Notes under the pieces: generated by a model
The model's database searches: none
Told to the model about the DNA's origin: nothing
Seen by the model: only the letters and a program-made list of their open reading frames with translations
Position numbers and translations under genes: made by a program
DNA from: Flavobacterium sp.
GTDB lineage: Bacteria > Bacteroidota > Bacteroidia > Flavobacteriales > Flavobacteriaceae
Assembly (NCBI GenBank): GCA_016718345.1
Contig: JADKDN010000006.1
Location: forward strand, 114,667-178,666
Direction of reading: 5' to 3'
Length of the DNA: 64,000 nt
In this document: positions 26,625-36,644 of the stretch, piece by piece
Numbering within the stretch: position 1 is the stretch's first letter
How the letters are laid out: each line of letters opens with the position of its first letter

Positions 26625-27513
26625 ATGCCAAACCAGAAATACAAAATAGCGGTCATTCAATTGAACCTGAATGATGTTGCCGAAAACAACCTAAAAAAAT
26701 GTTTGTCTTGGGTGCGAGATGCTGCCAGTCAAGGTGCCGAAGTCATTTCCCTACCGGAATTGTACAGCAGTCATTATTTTTGTCAAAGTGAAGATGTAGA
26801 TAATTTCGCCTTGGCAGAACCTTTGTACAGCACTTCGTTTATCGCTTTCAGTGCTTTGGCAAAAGAATTAGGAGTCGTAATTATCGTTCCTTTTTTCGAA
26901 AAAAGAATGGCAGGAATTTACCACAACAGTGCCTACATTATTGACACTGATGGTTCAGAAGCTGGATTGTACCGCAAGATGCACATACCAGACGACCCTC
27001 ATTTCTATGAGAAATTCTATTTCACTCCTGGCGATTTAGGTTTCAAAACTATTCCTACTCAAAAAGGAAAAATAGGAACCTTGATTTGTTGGGATCAATG
27101 GTATCCAGAGGCGGCTCGTTTAACCGCTTTAAAAAGGTGCCGAAGTCTTGTTTTATCCAACAGCTATTGGTTGGCATCCACAAGAAAAAGAACAATATGG
27201 CGAAAACCAACACGGCGCTTGGATGAGTGTTATGAAAGGTCATGCCGTAGCTAATGGCGTGTATGTGGCAGCTGCTAACAGAATTGGTTTGGAGCAATAC
27301 ATTGAAGGAACTGCTGGCATTCAATTTTGGGGTTCATCCTTTATAGCGGGACCACAAGGTGAGATTTTGGCACAAGCCTCGCACGATAAAGAAGAGATTT
27401 TGATTGCCGAAGTTGATTTAGATTTACAAGAAAATGTGCGTCAAAACTGGCCTTTCTTTAGAGACAGACGCATCGATGCCTTCGGAGATATTACCAAACG
27501 TGCCATAGATTAA
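26625..27513 (+). pseudogene. aguB: N-carbamoylputrescine amidase (AguB-like), one frameshift
   Basis: A nitrilase-superfamily enzyme converting N-carbamoylputrescine to putrescine. The ATG at 26625 (MPNQKYKIAVIQLNLN) was chosen over upstream codons. The catalytic triad is visible: Glu in ISLPELYSSHYF, Lys in GLYRKMHIPDDPHFYEKFY, Cys in GTLICWDQWYPEA. At about 27130 an extra A in GCTTTAAAAAGGTGCC shifts the frame. The rest (GAEVLFYPTAIGWHPQEKEQ ... FFRDRRIDAFGDITKRAID) reads in the next frame to 27513. A single homopolymer insertion explains it. It is followed after two bases by aguA, so they are one operon. Confidence 0.88.
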
Positions 27514-27515
27514 TC

Positions 27516-28556
27516 ATGAGTACATCTAATAGAAGATTTCCCGCTGAATTTGAGAAACAACAAGGAATTTTATTGTGTTTTCCTCACAATGGTAAAGATT
27601 GGCCTGGAAAATACGAAGCTATTCAATGGGCATTTGTAGAATTTATCAAGAAAGTGGCTAGCTACGAGCAAGTTTTTTTGGTTGTTTCTGATGAAAAACT
27701 AAAAGAAAAAGTCATCGATAGGTTGCAAACAGCTCATGTTACAATGAAAAATGTTTCTTTTATCATTCAAAAAACCAACAGAAGCTGGATGCGTGATTCC
27801 GGTCCTATTGTTGTAAAAAACGGCAGTAAAAGAGAAGCCTTAAACTTCAATTTTAACGGTTGGGCAAAGTATAAAAACTTTCAACTAGACAAGCTGGTTT
27901 CGGGTTCGGTTGCTAAACATTTGAATTTACCATTGACGCAAGTTACTTACAAAGGAAAACCCGTGATTGTTGAAGGTGGTGCTATTGATGTGAACGGAAA
28001 AGGAACGCTTTTAACATCTGAAGAATGTTTGATGCATCCTACCATTCAGGTGAGAAATCAAGGATTTACCAAAGCCGATTATGAAGCGGTTTTCAAAGAA
28101 TATTTAGGCGTTACCAATGTGATTTGGTTAGGCGACGGAATTGAAGGCGATGATACCCACGGACACATTGATGATTTATGCCGATTTGTAAATGAAGACA
28201 CCATCATCACTATTGTAGAATCTGACCCAAAAGATGCCAACTACAAACCCTTACAAGATAATTTAGAGCGGTTGCAAAAAGCAAAATTAGAAAATGGAAA
28301 ATCTCCTAACATTATTACTTTGCCTATGCCAAAGCGTTTGGATTTTGACGGATTGCGCATTCCTGCTAGTTATGCCAATTTTCTAATTCTAAATAACTGT
28401 GTTTTAGTTCCCACATTTAATGATGCTAATGACCGCATTGCTTTGAATACCATTGCAGATTGTTTTCCTGATAGAGAAATTATTGGGATGAGTGCTATAG
28501 ATTTGATTTGGGGTTTTGGAACTTTGCATTGCTTGAGTCAACAAATTCCAGAATAA
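27516..28556 (+). CDS. aguA: agmatine deiminase
   Basis: Hydrolyses agmatine to N-carbamoylputrescine and ammonia, supplying the AguB substrate. The 346 residues form a pentein-fold (PAD-like) enzyme with the expected pieces: RSWMRDSGPIVV near 89-100, EGDDTHGHIDDLCRF near 210-224, and the catalytic Cys in WGFGTLHCLSQQIP near the C-terminus. With AguB it provides putrescine from arginine after decarboxylation. The arginine decarboxylase gene is not in this window. The frame is intact. Confidence 0.93.
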   Translation: MSTSNRRFPAEFEKQQGILLCFPHNGKDWPGKYEAIQWAFVEFIKKVASYEQVFLVVSDEKLKEKVIDRLQTAHVTMKNVSFIIQKTNRSWMRDSGPIVVKNGSKREALNFNFNGWAKYKNFQLDKLVSGSVAKHLNLPLTQVTYKGKPVIVEGGAIDVNGKGTLLTSEECLMHPTIQVRNQGFTKADYEAVFKEYLGVTNVIWLGDGIEGDDTHGHIDDLCRFVNEDTIITIVESDPKDANYKPLQDNLERLQKAKLENGKSPNIITLPMPKRLDFDGLRIPASYANFLILNNCVLVPTFNDANDRIALNTIADCFPDREIIGMSAIDLIWGFGTLHCLSQQIPE

Positions 28557-28681
28557 TACAAACAAGACCAAAAAATGCTGTAGTAAACTGATAATTAGAA
28601 GTGTTATTTGTTTTTAAAATAAAAATAAGCTACTTTTAACTCTTGGTTTATTATTTTTGATAATTAAGTACTACCCTATTC

Positions 28682-29161
28682 ATGAAACATTTAGTTCTCC
28701 TTTTGCTTTTTATTACCTACTCAACTTCTGCTCAGGTAGCATCTACAGATAATGAATATGCTACTACAGAAAAAACGTATCGCGCCTCGGATGTTGATTT
28801 TAAGCCTCAATTAAAAGATGGGATGTACACACTTTCTTTATTCATTAGTGAGAATTTTAAATTTCCTGAAGCCGTAAAAAATAAGAAAATAACCATTTTT
28901 TCCAGTTTTGTAATAGAGCCTGATGGTACGATGACCAATCAAAAAGCATTTCATATCATCATGAAAGATTATATCCCTTCCAATGTGGTAAAAATTGCCA
29001 CTGAGGATGAAAAAATAAATGAATTGGATCAGATAGAAACCATGAAAGCTGAAACCGTTCGAGTTCTTAAATTATTTAAAAAAACTTGGACACCAGCAAC
29101 AAAAGACGGCAAAACAGTGCGTTGTTTGTTCAACTATCCTATCAACTTCAATATCGAATAA
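28682..29161 (+). CDS. secreted TonB-C-like domain protein
   Basis: 159 residues with a signal peptide (MKHLVLLLLFITYSTSAQ). The second half, FVIEPDGTMTNQKAFHI, then an MKAETVRVLKLFKKTWTPA helix and GKTVRCLFNYPINF strand, resembles the C-terminal domain of TonB-like energy transducers and related periplasmic proteins of Bacteroidetes. No transmembrane anchor remains after the signal, so it is probably a stand-alone periplasmic domain. The function is unknown. A bidirectional terminator follows. Confidence 0.6.
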   Translation: MKHLVLLLLFITYSTSAQVASTDNEYATTEKTYRASDVDFKPQLKDGMYTLSLFISENFKFPEAVKNKKITIFSSFVIEPDGTMTNQKAFHIIMKDYIPSNVVKIATEDEKINELDQIETMKAETVRVLKLFKKTWTPATKDGKTVRCLFNYPINFNIE

Positions 29162-29180
29162 AGTTCAAAAAAACGAATAA

Positions 29181-29212
29181 AAAAAACTCCAAATTAATTT
29201 GGAGTTTTTTTT
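29181..29212. terminator. bidirectional terminator
   Basis: A perfect palindrome AAAAAACTCCAAATT / AATTTGGAGTTTTTT with A and T runs on both outer sides. It lies between the convergent TonB-C-like gene and the M1 peptidase gene. Confidence 0.88.
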
Positions 29213-29231
29213 ATCTGAAAAAATTCTTTCG

Positions 29232-31478
29232 TTATTCTTTTGTAAATGGTATTTTCTTTCCATTATCTAAAATCATATCAAAACCATTCTTAGCTTCATT
29301 AAACTGAAATTTAACTCCCGCTTGTTGTGATTCGAACAAGTCTTTACCAATTGAAGTTAAAGTAAATGAAGGATAGTCTGTAATTGTAGCTGTGAGACTA
29401 AAGTTCTCTTCCGTAAGAATAATTTTTATTGGGCTTCTATTAGAATAGGTTCCTAAATAAGCATCTAGTACAATATCTTTCTCCATTTCTCCTTTTGACG
29501 AAGTCCAAGTATTGTTACTTTCATTACTATCAGGAAATACATGGTCAGGATCAATAATTATACTTTCAATAGATTCTGTTGAATTGTGCTTGAACGACCA
29601 TTCTTTATTTCTTTGCCAAATCTCAACAGGGAGTTTAACTCTTGTAGTCTTACCATCAGTAGTTTTTACATCTAGTACAACTGGCATCGCCATTTTTTCT
29701 AAATTCTGAATTGAGATTATCGCTCCCAGTTTAGGGTCATTTTTAATGTATTTTACAGAAGTAATTGCCTGATCTAGTTTCCAGTTATTGATAAACCAAG
29801 CTCTCCAAAACCAATTCAAATCTTCACCAGAAACATTCTCAATCGTTCTGAAAAAATCATCTGGAGTAGGATGTTTAAACGCCCAACGTGCTATATAGGT
29901 TTTAAAAGCTAAATCAAATCGCTCTTCGCCTATCACCTGTTCTCGCAACATAACCAATCCTGACGAAGGTTTACTGTAGGCTAAAATTCCTAGGTTGGCT
30001 TCTTTCAATCCATCAGGTGCTGTCAATATTGGTTCTACCAATTCGCCAGTGTAACGCTTAGCCATTTTATGCATATCGGCTGGAGCATCTTTATATTCTC
30101 CCTTATTAAAATCAACGGAGCTTAATGAATTGATAAATGTATTTAATCCTTCATCCATCCAAGCGAACAAGCGCTCGTTTGACCCCACAATCATTGGAAA
30201 CCAGCAGTGTCCAAACTCGTGATCTGTAACTCCCCACAAATCAGCACCTTTAGATTCCCAACCGCAAAAAACGATTCCAGGATATTCCATTCCACCTTCA
30301 TTTCCTGCAACATTTGTAGCTGCTGGATAAGGATACTCAAACCAACGTTTAGAATAATTTTCAATGGAAGCTTTAGTATATTCGGTAGATCTTGCCCAAG
30401 CGCCAGTTCCATCAGATTCTACTGGATAAGCAGAAATAGCCAATGATTTTTTCCCACTTGGTAAATTAATTTTTGCGGCATCAATGATAAAAGACGCTGA
30501 TGAAGCCCAAGAAACATCACGAGCATTTTTAATTTTAAAATGCCATTTTAAGGTTGGTTTTCCAGACGGTCTTGATGCGGAATTGGTAACTTCTTCAGCT
30601 GAACGAATTACCACTGTTTTATCACTTTGAGCGGCGGAAGCCCATCGTTTTTGTTGCTCAGGAGTGTACACTTCGTTTGGATTCACTAATTCTCCAGAAC
30701 ATACCACAATATGGTTTGAAGGTGCGATAATGTTTACATCAAAATCTCCGTATTCCAAATAAAACTCCCCAGCTCCTGTATAAGGTAAAGTATTCCAACC
30801 TTTAACGTCATCATACACACACATTCTTGGATACCATTGTGCAATGGTAAAAATTTTCCCGTTTTTGGTATCTAAAACTCCTGTTCTATCCGAACCATAC
30901 TTTGGAGAGATATACGAAAAATCAATTTTTACCTTTACAGTTCCTCCATTTGGATTTAATCCTTGTGGAAGTTGAATTTGCATTCTAGTGTCTACAATAA
31001 AATACTTTGCATCCGTTTCAGTAATTTTCCCTTTGGTGAAAGTTATAATTTTTACCGATTTAATTTTGTGACCTCCGTCAAAAATTTCTCCTTTTGCACC
31101 ATTACGACTTCCTGTAATAGGTATAACTGTATTTCCGCGAGAATCAGACTTAAATAAATTTTGGTCAACATTCATCCACAAAAAAGAAAGTTTATCTGGA
31201 CTATTATTGGTGTAGGTTAAAATCTCCGTTCCAGTAATTTCACTTTTTTTATCATCAAGACTGGCTGTCAATTGATAATCGGCGCGGTTTTGCCAATATT
31301 TTGCTCCAGGTTGCCCGCTTGCTGAACGTGTATCTGTACCATTTTTTGTATAAAAAAGTGGTGCAAATGCATCATGATAATCATAATTTGATACAGCTGT
31401 GGACTGCTGAGCAAAAAGAGCGGTAATGGAAAAGAAAAAAGCCAAAAAGAGCGTGACTTTGGAATAATTAATTCTCAT
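29232..31478 (-). CDS. secreted M1-family metallopeptidase
   Basis: 748 residues with a signal peptide (LAFFFSITALFAQQ). The N-terminal domain is beta-rich. The M1 substrate motif appears as GNEGGMEYPG near residue 395, the zinc site HEFGHCWFP near 420-428, and the second zinc ligand Glu in RLFAWMDEGLNTF near 438-450. The C-terminal region includes SGEDLNWFWRAWFINN and a beta-sandwich. Likely a periplasmic or surface aminopeptidase. The frame is intact over 2.2 kb and the gene is monocistronic. Confidence 0.9.
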   Translation of the reverse strand: MRINYSKVTLFLAFFFSITALFAQQSTAVSNYDYHDAFAPLFYTKNGTDTRSASGQPGAKYWQNRADYQLTASLDDKKSEITGTEILTYTNNSPDKLSFLWMNVDQNLFKSDSRGNTVIPITGSRNGAKGEIFDGGHKIKSVKIITFTKGKITETDAKYFIVDTRMQIQLPQGLNPNGGTVKVKIDFSYISPKYGSDRTGVLDTKNGKIFTIAQWYPRMCVYDDVKGWNTLPYTGAGEFYLEYGDFDVNIIAPSNHIVVCSGELVNPNEVYTPEQQKRWASAAQSDKTVVIRSAEEVTNSASRPSGKPTLKWHFKIKNARDVSWASSASFIIDAAKINLPSGKKSLAISAYPVESDGTGAWARSTEYTKASIENYSKRWFEYPYPAATNVAGNEGGMEYPGIVFCGWESKGADLWGVTDHEFGHCWFPMIVGSNERLFAWMDEGLNTFINSLSSVDFNKGEYKDAPADMHKMAKRYTGELVEPILTAPDGLKEANLGILAYSKPSSGLVMLREQVIGEERFDLAFKTYIARWAFKHPTPDDFFRTIENVSGEDLNWFWRAWFINNWKLDQAITSVKYIKNDPKLGAIISIQNLEKMAMPVVLDVKTTDGKTTRVKLPVEIWQRNKEWSFKHNSTESIESIIIDPDHVFPDSNESNNTWTSSKGEMEKDIVLDAYLGTYSNRSPIKIILTEENFSLTATITDYPSFTLTSIGKDLFESQQAGVKFQFNEAKNGFDMILDNGKKIPFTKE

Positions 31479-31621
31479 ACGTGTATAATTTTTGTTTAAA
31501 TCTATTGTTAGTCTACTATTCTACAGAAAAGTTACGCAAACTAAATACATTTTATGAAAAGAAAATGGGAAAAGTATCTTTTTTATCAAAATATTAAGGA
31601 ATTCATTGCATTTAAAATGAT

Positions 31622-31656
31622 GAAACAAAAAAAACACCAACTAAAAGCTGGTGTTT
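31622..31656 (-). terminator. terminator of the 31677-31958 gene
   Basis: AAACACCA / TGGTGTTT arms with a nine-base loop. On the minus strand the hairpin is followed by a T-run, so it ends the minus-strand gene at 31677. Confidence 0.75.
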
Positions 31657-31676
31657 CCTATTGCGATTTATTTGAT

Positions 31677-31958
31677 TTACATTGATTTAAAAATCCTATT
31701 AATAGGGATGGCTACTCCTTGTTTTAAAACTACTCTATTATCGGTAACTGCCCAGACGGTGGTCTCGACTACCTTTTTAGATTGATTATCTTCAAAGAAA
31801 ATTCTAATTTTGGAATGTTCTAAATTTCCTAAAGATTGTGCACGTTGCAAATCAGTGTGGCGCTCGTGAATAGCATTTTTGTCTTGCAAAACATCTGAAT
31901 TGGGGAACTTGAGAGAGTTAATTTTCTCTTTCTCAACGATTTCGAAATAGGTAATCAT
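31677..31958 (-). CDS. conserved hypothetical protein
   Basis: 93 residues, soluble. It has a central NAIHERHTDLQRAQSLGNLEHSKIRI stretch and a beta-rich C-terminus (KVVETTVWAVTDNRVVLKQG, IPINRIFKSM). It resembles small proteins common in Flavobacteriia, but no function is known to me. Its own terminator follows. The frame is intact and the start has no competing Met nearby. Confidence 0.7.
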   Translation of the reverse strand: MITYFEIVEKEKINSLKFPNSDVLQDKNAIHERHTDLQRAQSLGNLEHSKIRIFFEDNQSKKVVETTVWAVTDNRVVLKQGVAIPINRIFKSM

Positions 31959-32055
31959 AGCGGTTAAGTTTAAGTTAATAATAGCATTTGGGATAGTGAA
32001 ATTAATAAAATATATTTACAAAACAATAAAAAACTCATAAAATTTTAAATTTATC

Positions 32056-32916
32056 GTGAAAACATCCATCAAAAATTCCGAATTAAATGCCATAATCCAT
32101 CATAAAGGTGCTGAATTGATTTCTTTAAAAAGTAATGACAATCGAGAATATATTTGGGAAGGCAATCCTGAATTTTGGGGAAAACATTCACCAGTTTTAT
32201 TTCCAATTGTAGGCACTTTAAAAAACAATCATTATTTATACAACGATAAAGAGTATCATTTATTGCGACATGGTTTTGCAAGAGATGTTAATTTTGAGTT
32301 AATCAAACAAACTGAAAATCAAGCAGTTTTTTCATTAAAAGCCAACGATGAGACAAAGAAAGTGTATCCGTTTGACTTTGAATTGCAACTAACCTACACC
32401 CTTCATAAAAACAAAATAGTACTAACCTATACTGTTATAAACAACGATGTTGTATCCATTCCTTTTTCTCTAGGAGCGCATCCAGCTTTTGCATTGCCAA
32501 AATCTTTTGAAAACTATGCACTACAATTTGAAAAATCAGAGCATTTAGTGAGTTATCAACTTGATAATGATTTGCTTTCAAATAAGACGATTGAAATTCA
32601 AACAAACAATGGCAAGTTACCACTTAGCTATTCACTATTTGAAAAGGATGCTTTGATTTTCAAAAAATTAAATTCTAAAAAGATATCTATTTTAGAAAAT
32701 ACTATTCCAATACTTACTCTCGAATGTGAAGATTTCCCGCATTTGGGAATTTGGACTAAAAAGAATGCTCCATTCCTTTGTTTAGAACCTTGGCTTGGCT
32801 ATTCAGATGCAGTTACTTGTTCGGGAAATATTTTAGAAAAGGAAGCGATTCAAATGGTTGAGGTAGATGAAGCATTTGAATGTCAATTCACTATTGAAAT
32901 TTTGGCAACGTCTTGA
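32056..32916 (+). CDS. aldose 1-epimerase family protein (LacX-like)
   Basis: 286 residues starting at GTG. The galactose-mutarotase-like fold is shown by HHKGAELISLKSN, EYIWEGNPEFWGKHSPVLFP near 32-51, LLRHGFARD near 73-81 with the catalytic-type His, LGAHPAFALP near 143-152, and LGIWTKKNAPFLCLEPW near 232-248. The group includes hexose-6-phosphate epimerase-like and LacX proteins; the substrate is not assignable. Its 3' end overlaps the convergent VF530-like gene by 26 bases. Confidence 0.85.
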   Translation: MKTSIKNSELNAIIHHKGAELISLKSNDNREYIWEGNPEFWGKHSPVLFPIVGTLKNNHYLYNDKEYHLLRHGFARDVNFELIKQTENQAVFSLKANDETKKVYPFDFELQLTYTLHKNKIVLTYTVINNDVVSIPFSLGAHPAFALPKSFENYALQFEKSEHLVSYQLDNDLLSNKTIEIQTNNGKLPLSYSLFEKDALIFKKLNSKKISILENTIPILTLECEDFPHLGIWTKKNAPFLCLEPWLGYSDAVTCSGNILEKEAIQMVEVDEAFECQFTIEILATS

Positions 32917-33118
32917 TGTAAAGTTCTTCCACTTTTTTTCTAGCCCAATCCGTTTTTCTCAAAAAAGTGAGGCTGGATTTCACGCTCGGGTTTTCGTTAA
33001 AGCATTTAATTTTTATTAATTCTCCTAAAGTATCAAAACCATAATAGTCGACCAATTGTTCCACTACCTTTTGTAGTGTGATTCCATGTAGCGGATTGTT
33101 GGCTTGCTTTTGTTCCAT
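32891..33118 (-). CDS. VF530 (DUF2132) family protein
   Basis: 75 residues. The entire sequence follows the VF530 pattern: NPLHGITLQKVVEQLVDYYG, FDTLGELIKIKCFNENPSVK, SSLTFLRKTDWARKKVEELY. A structure for this family suggested DNA binding, but its role is unknown. It is convergent and overlapping with the epimerase gene. The length is normal for the family. Confidence 0.9.
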   Translation of the reverse strand: MEQKQANNPLHGITLQKVVEQLVDYYGFDTLGELIKIKCFNENPSVKSSLTFLRKTDWARKKVEELYIKTLPKFQ

Positions 33119-33179
33119 AAATGCAAAAATAGTAATAACTATTGGTGTTTCATGGATTTGTTCCTAAATTTGCCAACCT

Positions 33180-33632
33180 ATGCTAAAAACGGTCAATATA
33201 CTTAATAAAAGAGCTCGATTCGATTATGAAATTCTCGAAACCTACACTGCTGGAATTGTATTAACGGGAACAGAAATTAAATCAATCCGATTGGGTAAAG
33301 CCAACATCACAGAAAGCTTTTGTGAATTTAACAACAATGAATTGTTTGCCATAAATACGTATATCGAAGAATATGCTTTTGGGAATCAATTCAATCATAA
33401 AGCCAGAAGTGAACGGAAACTGCTTCTCAATAAAAAAGAATTAAAAAGTTTGTCCAAAAGTGTTCAAGTAAAAGGACTGACTATTGTACCCTTAAAATTG
33501 TTTACTAACGAAAAGGGAATGGCAAAACTAGAAATTGGTTTATGCAGAGGTAAAAAAACCTATGATAAACGAGAATCACTAAAAGAGCAAGATACCAAAC
33601 GAGACTTGGATAGAATAAAAAAATCGTTCTAG
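33180..33632 (+). CDS. smpB: SsrA-binding protein SmpB
   Basis: Binds tmRNA and brings it to stalled ribosomes. The 150 residues have the OB-fold pieces NKRARFDYEILETYTAGIVL, GTEIKSIRLGKANI and FCEFNNNELFAIN, then ERKLLLNKKELKSL. The basic tail DKRESLKEQDTKRDLDR enters the decoding site. TAAATTTG at 33165-33172 is a good -7 box only eight bases before the ATG, so the mRNA leader would be nearly absent if that box is used. Confidence 0.95.
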   Translation: MLKTVNILNKRARFDYEILETYTAGIVLTGTEIKSIRLGKANITESFCEFNNNELFAINTYIEEYAFGNQFNHKARSERKLLLNKKELKSLSKSVQVKGLTIVPLKLFTNEKGMAKLEIGLCRGKKTYDKRESLKEQDTKRDLDRIKKSF

Positions 33633-33643
33633 AAATTTTAAAC

Positions 33644-34603
33644 TTACTGTTTTCCGTTGTTTAAATACCCCAAAACATTTTCCTCTATTCGTTTATTGAT
33701 AACCGAAATATCCGCTTTTATAAATTTTTCTCCAATGATATTTTCATACAATTCGATGTATCGTTCAGAAACAGATTCAATATATTCATCGGTCATATTC
33801 GGAATTTGTTGACCCGTTAGACCTTCAAAACGATTCTCAATTAACCAACGACGCACAAATTCTTTCGATAATTGTTTTTGTTCTTCTCCTCTATTTTGTC
33901 TCTCTTGATATCCTTCAGCATAAAAGTAACGAGATGAATCTGGGGTGTGAATTTCATCTATTAAAACAATTTTACCTTCTTTGGTTTTTCCAAATTCGTA
34001 TTTAGTATCCACCAAAATCAATCCTCGATTAGCTGCAATTTCAGTTCCTCTTTGAAATAAAGATCTAGTATATTTTTCTAAAACTAAATAATCTTCTTCA
34101 GTAACAATTCCCTTTAATAATATGTCTTCACGTGAAATATCTTCGTCATGTGAACCATTATCAGCTTTAGTGGTTGGCGTAATAATTGGCTCAGGAAGTT
34201 GGTCATTCTCTTTTAATCCCTCTGGCAATTTCACACCACACAGTTCTCGTTTTCCAAGTGTATACTCACGAGCAGCATGACCCGAAAGATAGCCTCTAAT
34301 AACCATTTCCACCTTAAAAGGTTCGCATAAATGACCCACAGCCACATTTGGGTCTGGAGTTGCTATTAACCAATTTGGTACAATATCTTTTGTGAGTTCC
34401 ATAAATTTGGTAGCAATTTGATTTAAAATCTGACCTTTGTATGGAATTCCTTTGGGTAAAACCACATCAAAAGCCGATAATCTGTCAGTAGCAACCATGA
34501 CCAAAAGCTCGTCATTGATATTGTAAACTTCTCGAACTTTTCCGCGGTAAACCGATTTTTGATTGGGAAAATTAAAATTTGTAGTAGTGATTGTATTGTT
34601 CAT
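33644..34603 (-). CDS. purC: phosphoribosylaminoimidazole-succinocarboxamide synthase
   Basis: SAICAR synthetase of purine synthesis, joining aspartate to CAIR with ATP. The start at 34603 (MNNTITTTNFNFPNQ) was preferred to the longer ORF. Signatures are KSVYRGKVREVYNI near 15-28, VATDRLSAFDVVLPKGIPYK near 36-55, EMVIRGYLSGHAAREY, DISREDILLKG, and LVDTKYEFGKT ... IVLIDEIHTPDSSRYF. The 319 residues match the longer purC type of Bacteroidetes. It converges with smpB, 11 bases apart. Confidence 0.94.
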   Translation of the reverse strand: MNNTITTTNFNFPNQKSVYRGKVREVYNINDELLVMVATDRLSAFDVVLPKGIPYKGQILNQIATKFMELTKDIVPNWLIATPDPNVAVGHLCEPFKVEMVIRGYLSGHAAREYTLGKRELCGVKLPEGLKENDQLPEPIITPTTKADNGSHDEDISREDILLKGIVTEEDYLVLEKYTRSLFQRGTEIAANRGLILVDTKYEFGKTKEGKIVLIDEIHTPDSSRYFYAEGYQERQNRGEEQKQLSKEFVRRWLIENRFEGLTGQQIPNMTDEYIESVSERYIELYENIIGEKFIKADISVINKRIEENVLGYLNNGKQ

Positions 34604-34763
34604 TGTTGTGTAGTTGTGTTGGCGCAAATATAACTAAAAATAAGACGTTTTCATAGTAAACAAAAGACAAACAAACATTGAAATTGCAATTCTACTTTTA
34701 CTTATTAAAAAAGAAATAACCAATGTATTTTAAAATATATTTGTAGTTCAATTTTGTTATCGA

Positions 34764-35760
34764 ATGAAAAAAAATCTTTTTTTTACTTGCCTTTTTCTAC
34801 TTGTTTTATTGATACTAATCAATTACAGAACTCCTATACTGAAACAAAACTCTGGACCATGGTCTATTGGTTTTGGAAAATCAACTACTTTTCCTGATAG
34901 TATTCCTGTGGGTACAAATACAAAATATTCTTTGGAACAACTCAAAACATCCAATGATAGTACTCAATTTCTAGCCGATCCATTTTTTATAAAAGTAAAA
35001 GACACTTTTTATCTATTTTTTGAACATAAAAAAATAAAAAAAGATCATGCAGAAATAGGTTTGCTCACTTCAATTGATGGGAAAAAATACACCTACAGAG
35101 GTACTGTTTTGAAAGAAAAATTTCACCTATCCTATCCGCAGGTATTTGAATATAAAAAAAACTATTACATGATTCCTGAAAGTCAGGGTTCTAACCAAGT
35201 ATTGTTGTATAAAGCCCGTCGATTTCCTTATGATTGGAAAGTTTGTGATACCTTATTAAAAAACATCAAGTTAAAAGATCCAACAGTTTATTTATCAGAC
35301 ACTTTGAATATTTTATTAGCTACAGACGATAAGTTAAATATGTATATGTACCAAGCAGATTCTCTATTTGGAAAATGGAAGCTACACAAGAAACCAAAAG
35401 TAATTATGGGAAGCGAATCGCGTTGTGGTGGTCGGATTTTTGCTGACCATCAAGGATTAATTCTACCCATTCAAAACTCCAGTAACGGTTATGGTTTTGG
35501 AGTATCTCTTTATCTATTATCGTTCAAAGATGGGAATTATAAAATAACACGAGAAAATCCATTTTTCTGAAAAACATAATAATCTCAAAGAATTTAATGC
35601 TGGAATGCATCATTTCGATATTCAAAAAATTGGTGATACCTATTACTACGTCTACGACGGAAATCGATTGGAAAACACTGAAAAAATATGGAATATAAAG
35701 GGAGCGTTAAAAATGAATTATTGTGATTTTAAAAACTGGTGGTATCAAAATTTCAACTAA
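34764..35760 (+). pseudogene. GIPC-transferase-N/GH43-like beta-propeller protein, one frameshift
   Basis: An N-terminal membrane anchor (residues 4-21) is followed by a domain with repeated blade motifs: FLADPFFIKVKDTFYLFFEH, AEIGLLTSIDGKKYTYRGTV, LSYPQVFEYKKNYYMIPESQ, LKDPTVYLSDTLNILLATD, SRCGGRIFADHQGLILPIQN. This matches the five-bladed propeller of glucosamine inositolphosphorylceramide transferase N-terminal-like and GH43-like proteins. One T missing near 35567 shifts the frame. The remainder (SEKHNNLKEFNAGMHHFDIQ ... WWYQNFN) ends at 35760. TATATTTG at 34736-34743 is a candidate -7 box. The function is unknown, probably in cell-surface glycan metabolism. Confidence 0.7.
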
Positions 35761-35776
35761 TCCAAACCAATTTCAA

Positions 35777-36613
35777 TTATTTACTTTCAAACAAAATCTC
35801 CTTACGAATTATTTCTTTCGACAGGTATTTTGCTACACCGTCTTCATCATTCATAGCTATTATTTCCAAATGTGAAAGTTTATTTTTAAAACTATCAACC
35901 GCATTTGCCATAATCAATCCTTTTGCCGAAGCTACTAACATTTTTTCATCATTAAAGCCATCTCCAAAACAGATTGCTTCTTCAAAGGTTCGATTTTCTC
36001 TTTCTAAAATTTTGGAAATAGCAATACTTTTATCTACAGATTTATCCATTATTTCTAGGCAAATCGGGAGACTAAAAGCATAATTGAAATTATCCGAATG
36101 ATTTGTCAAGATTTCATCTTTTAGGGCGACCAATTTATGATGGTTTTCATCTACAAATAATAATTTTATTGCAGTAAGATCTTCAACAGCATTAAAATCA
36201 ACTATCTCGGGGACATAATTCATTTCTGTTTGAAAACTATTTAATTTTTCGTTGTGCTTATTTGTTAGCCAAACATGCTCCTTGAACAATACGGTGGTAA
36301 TTTCTGAATCAATGTCTAATGATAAAACAGACCGAATAATTTCACTACTAATATCAAATGAATAAAGGAGTTCTTTTTCTGGCGAGTGTATTCTCGCTCC
36401 GTTTGAAGTCACTAAATAAATGGGCACACCAATGGTCTCTATTACTGGTAAAGCATCTAAATGATGCCGACCTGTGGCTACAATAAGTGTAAAATTTTGG
36501 CGATGAAGTTCTTGAAAAACTTTTTTAGTGTACGGTGATATTTTGTGCTCGTTATTTAGTAAAGTACCGTCAAGATCGCTAATTACAACCTTAAATTTAT
36601 TCTTTTCAGGCAT
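35777..36613 (-). CDS. Cof-type HAD-IIB hydrolase
   Basis: 278 residues. HAD motif I is VVISDLDGTLLN near 9-20, motif II is LIVATGRH near 39-46, and the C2-type cap lies between. Motifs III/IV are the Lys region and EEAICFGDGFNDEKMLVAS near 212-230. These enzymes dephosphorylate sugar phosphates or flavin/PLP-like compounds; the substrate cannot be read from sequence. It is 31 bases downstream of phoH on the same strand, so probably co-transcribed. Confidence 0.88.
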   Translation of the reverse strand: MPEKNKFKVVISDLDGTLLNNEHKISPYTKKVFQELHRQNFTLIVATGRHHLDALPVIETIGVPIYLVTSNGARIHSPEKELLYSFDISSEIIRSVLSLDIDSEITTVLFKEHVWLTNKHNEKLNSFQTEMNYVPEIVDFNAVEDLTAIKLLFVDENHHKLVALKDEILTNHSDNFNYAFSLPICLEIMDKSVDKSIAISKILERENRTFEEAICFGDGFNDEKMLVASAKGLIMANAVDSFKNKLSHLEIIAMNDEDGVAKYLSKEIIRKEILFESK

Positions 36614-36644
36614 TCAATTTTTTTTTGTCAATTAAAAACAAATC

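Noticed and set aside
35739..36083. Plus-strand 114-aa ORF opposite the HAD hydrolase, and similar ORFs opposite phoH (37003-37442)
   Set aside because: Antisense to well-conserved genes with no family resemblance.
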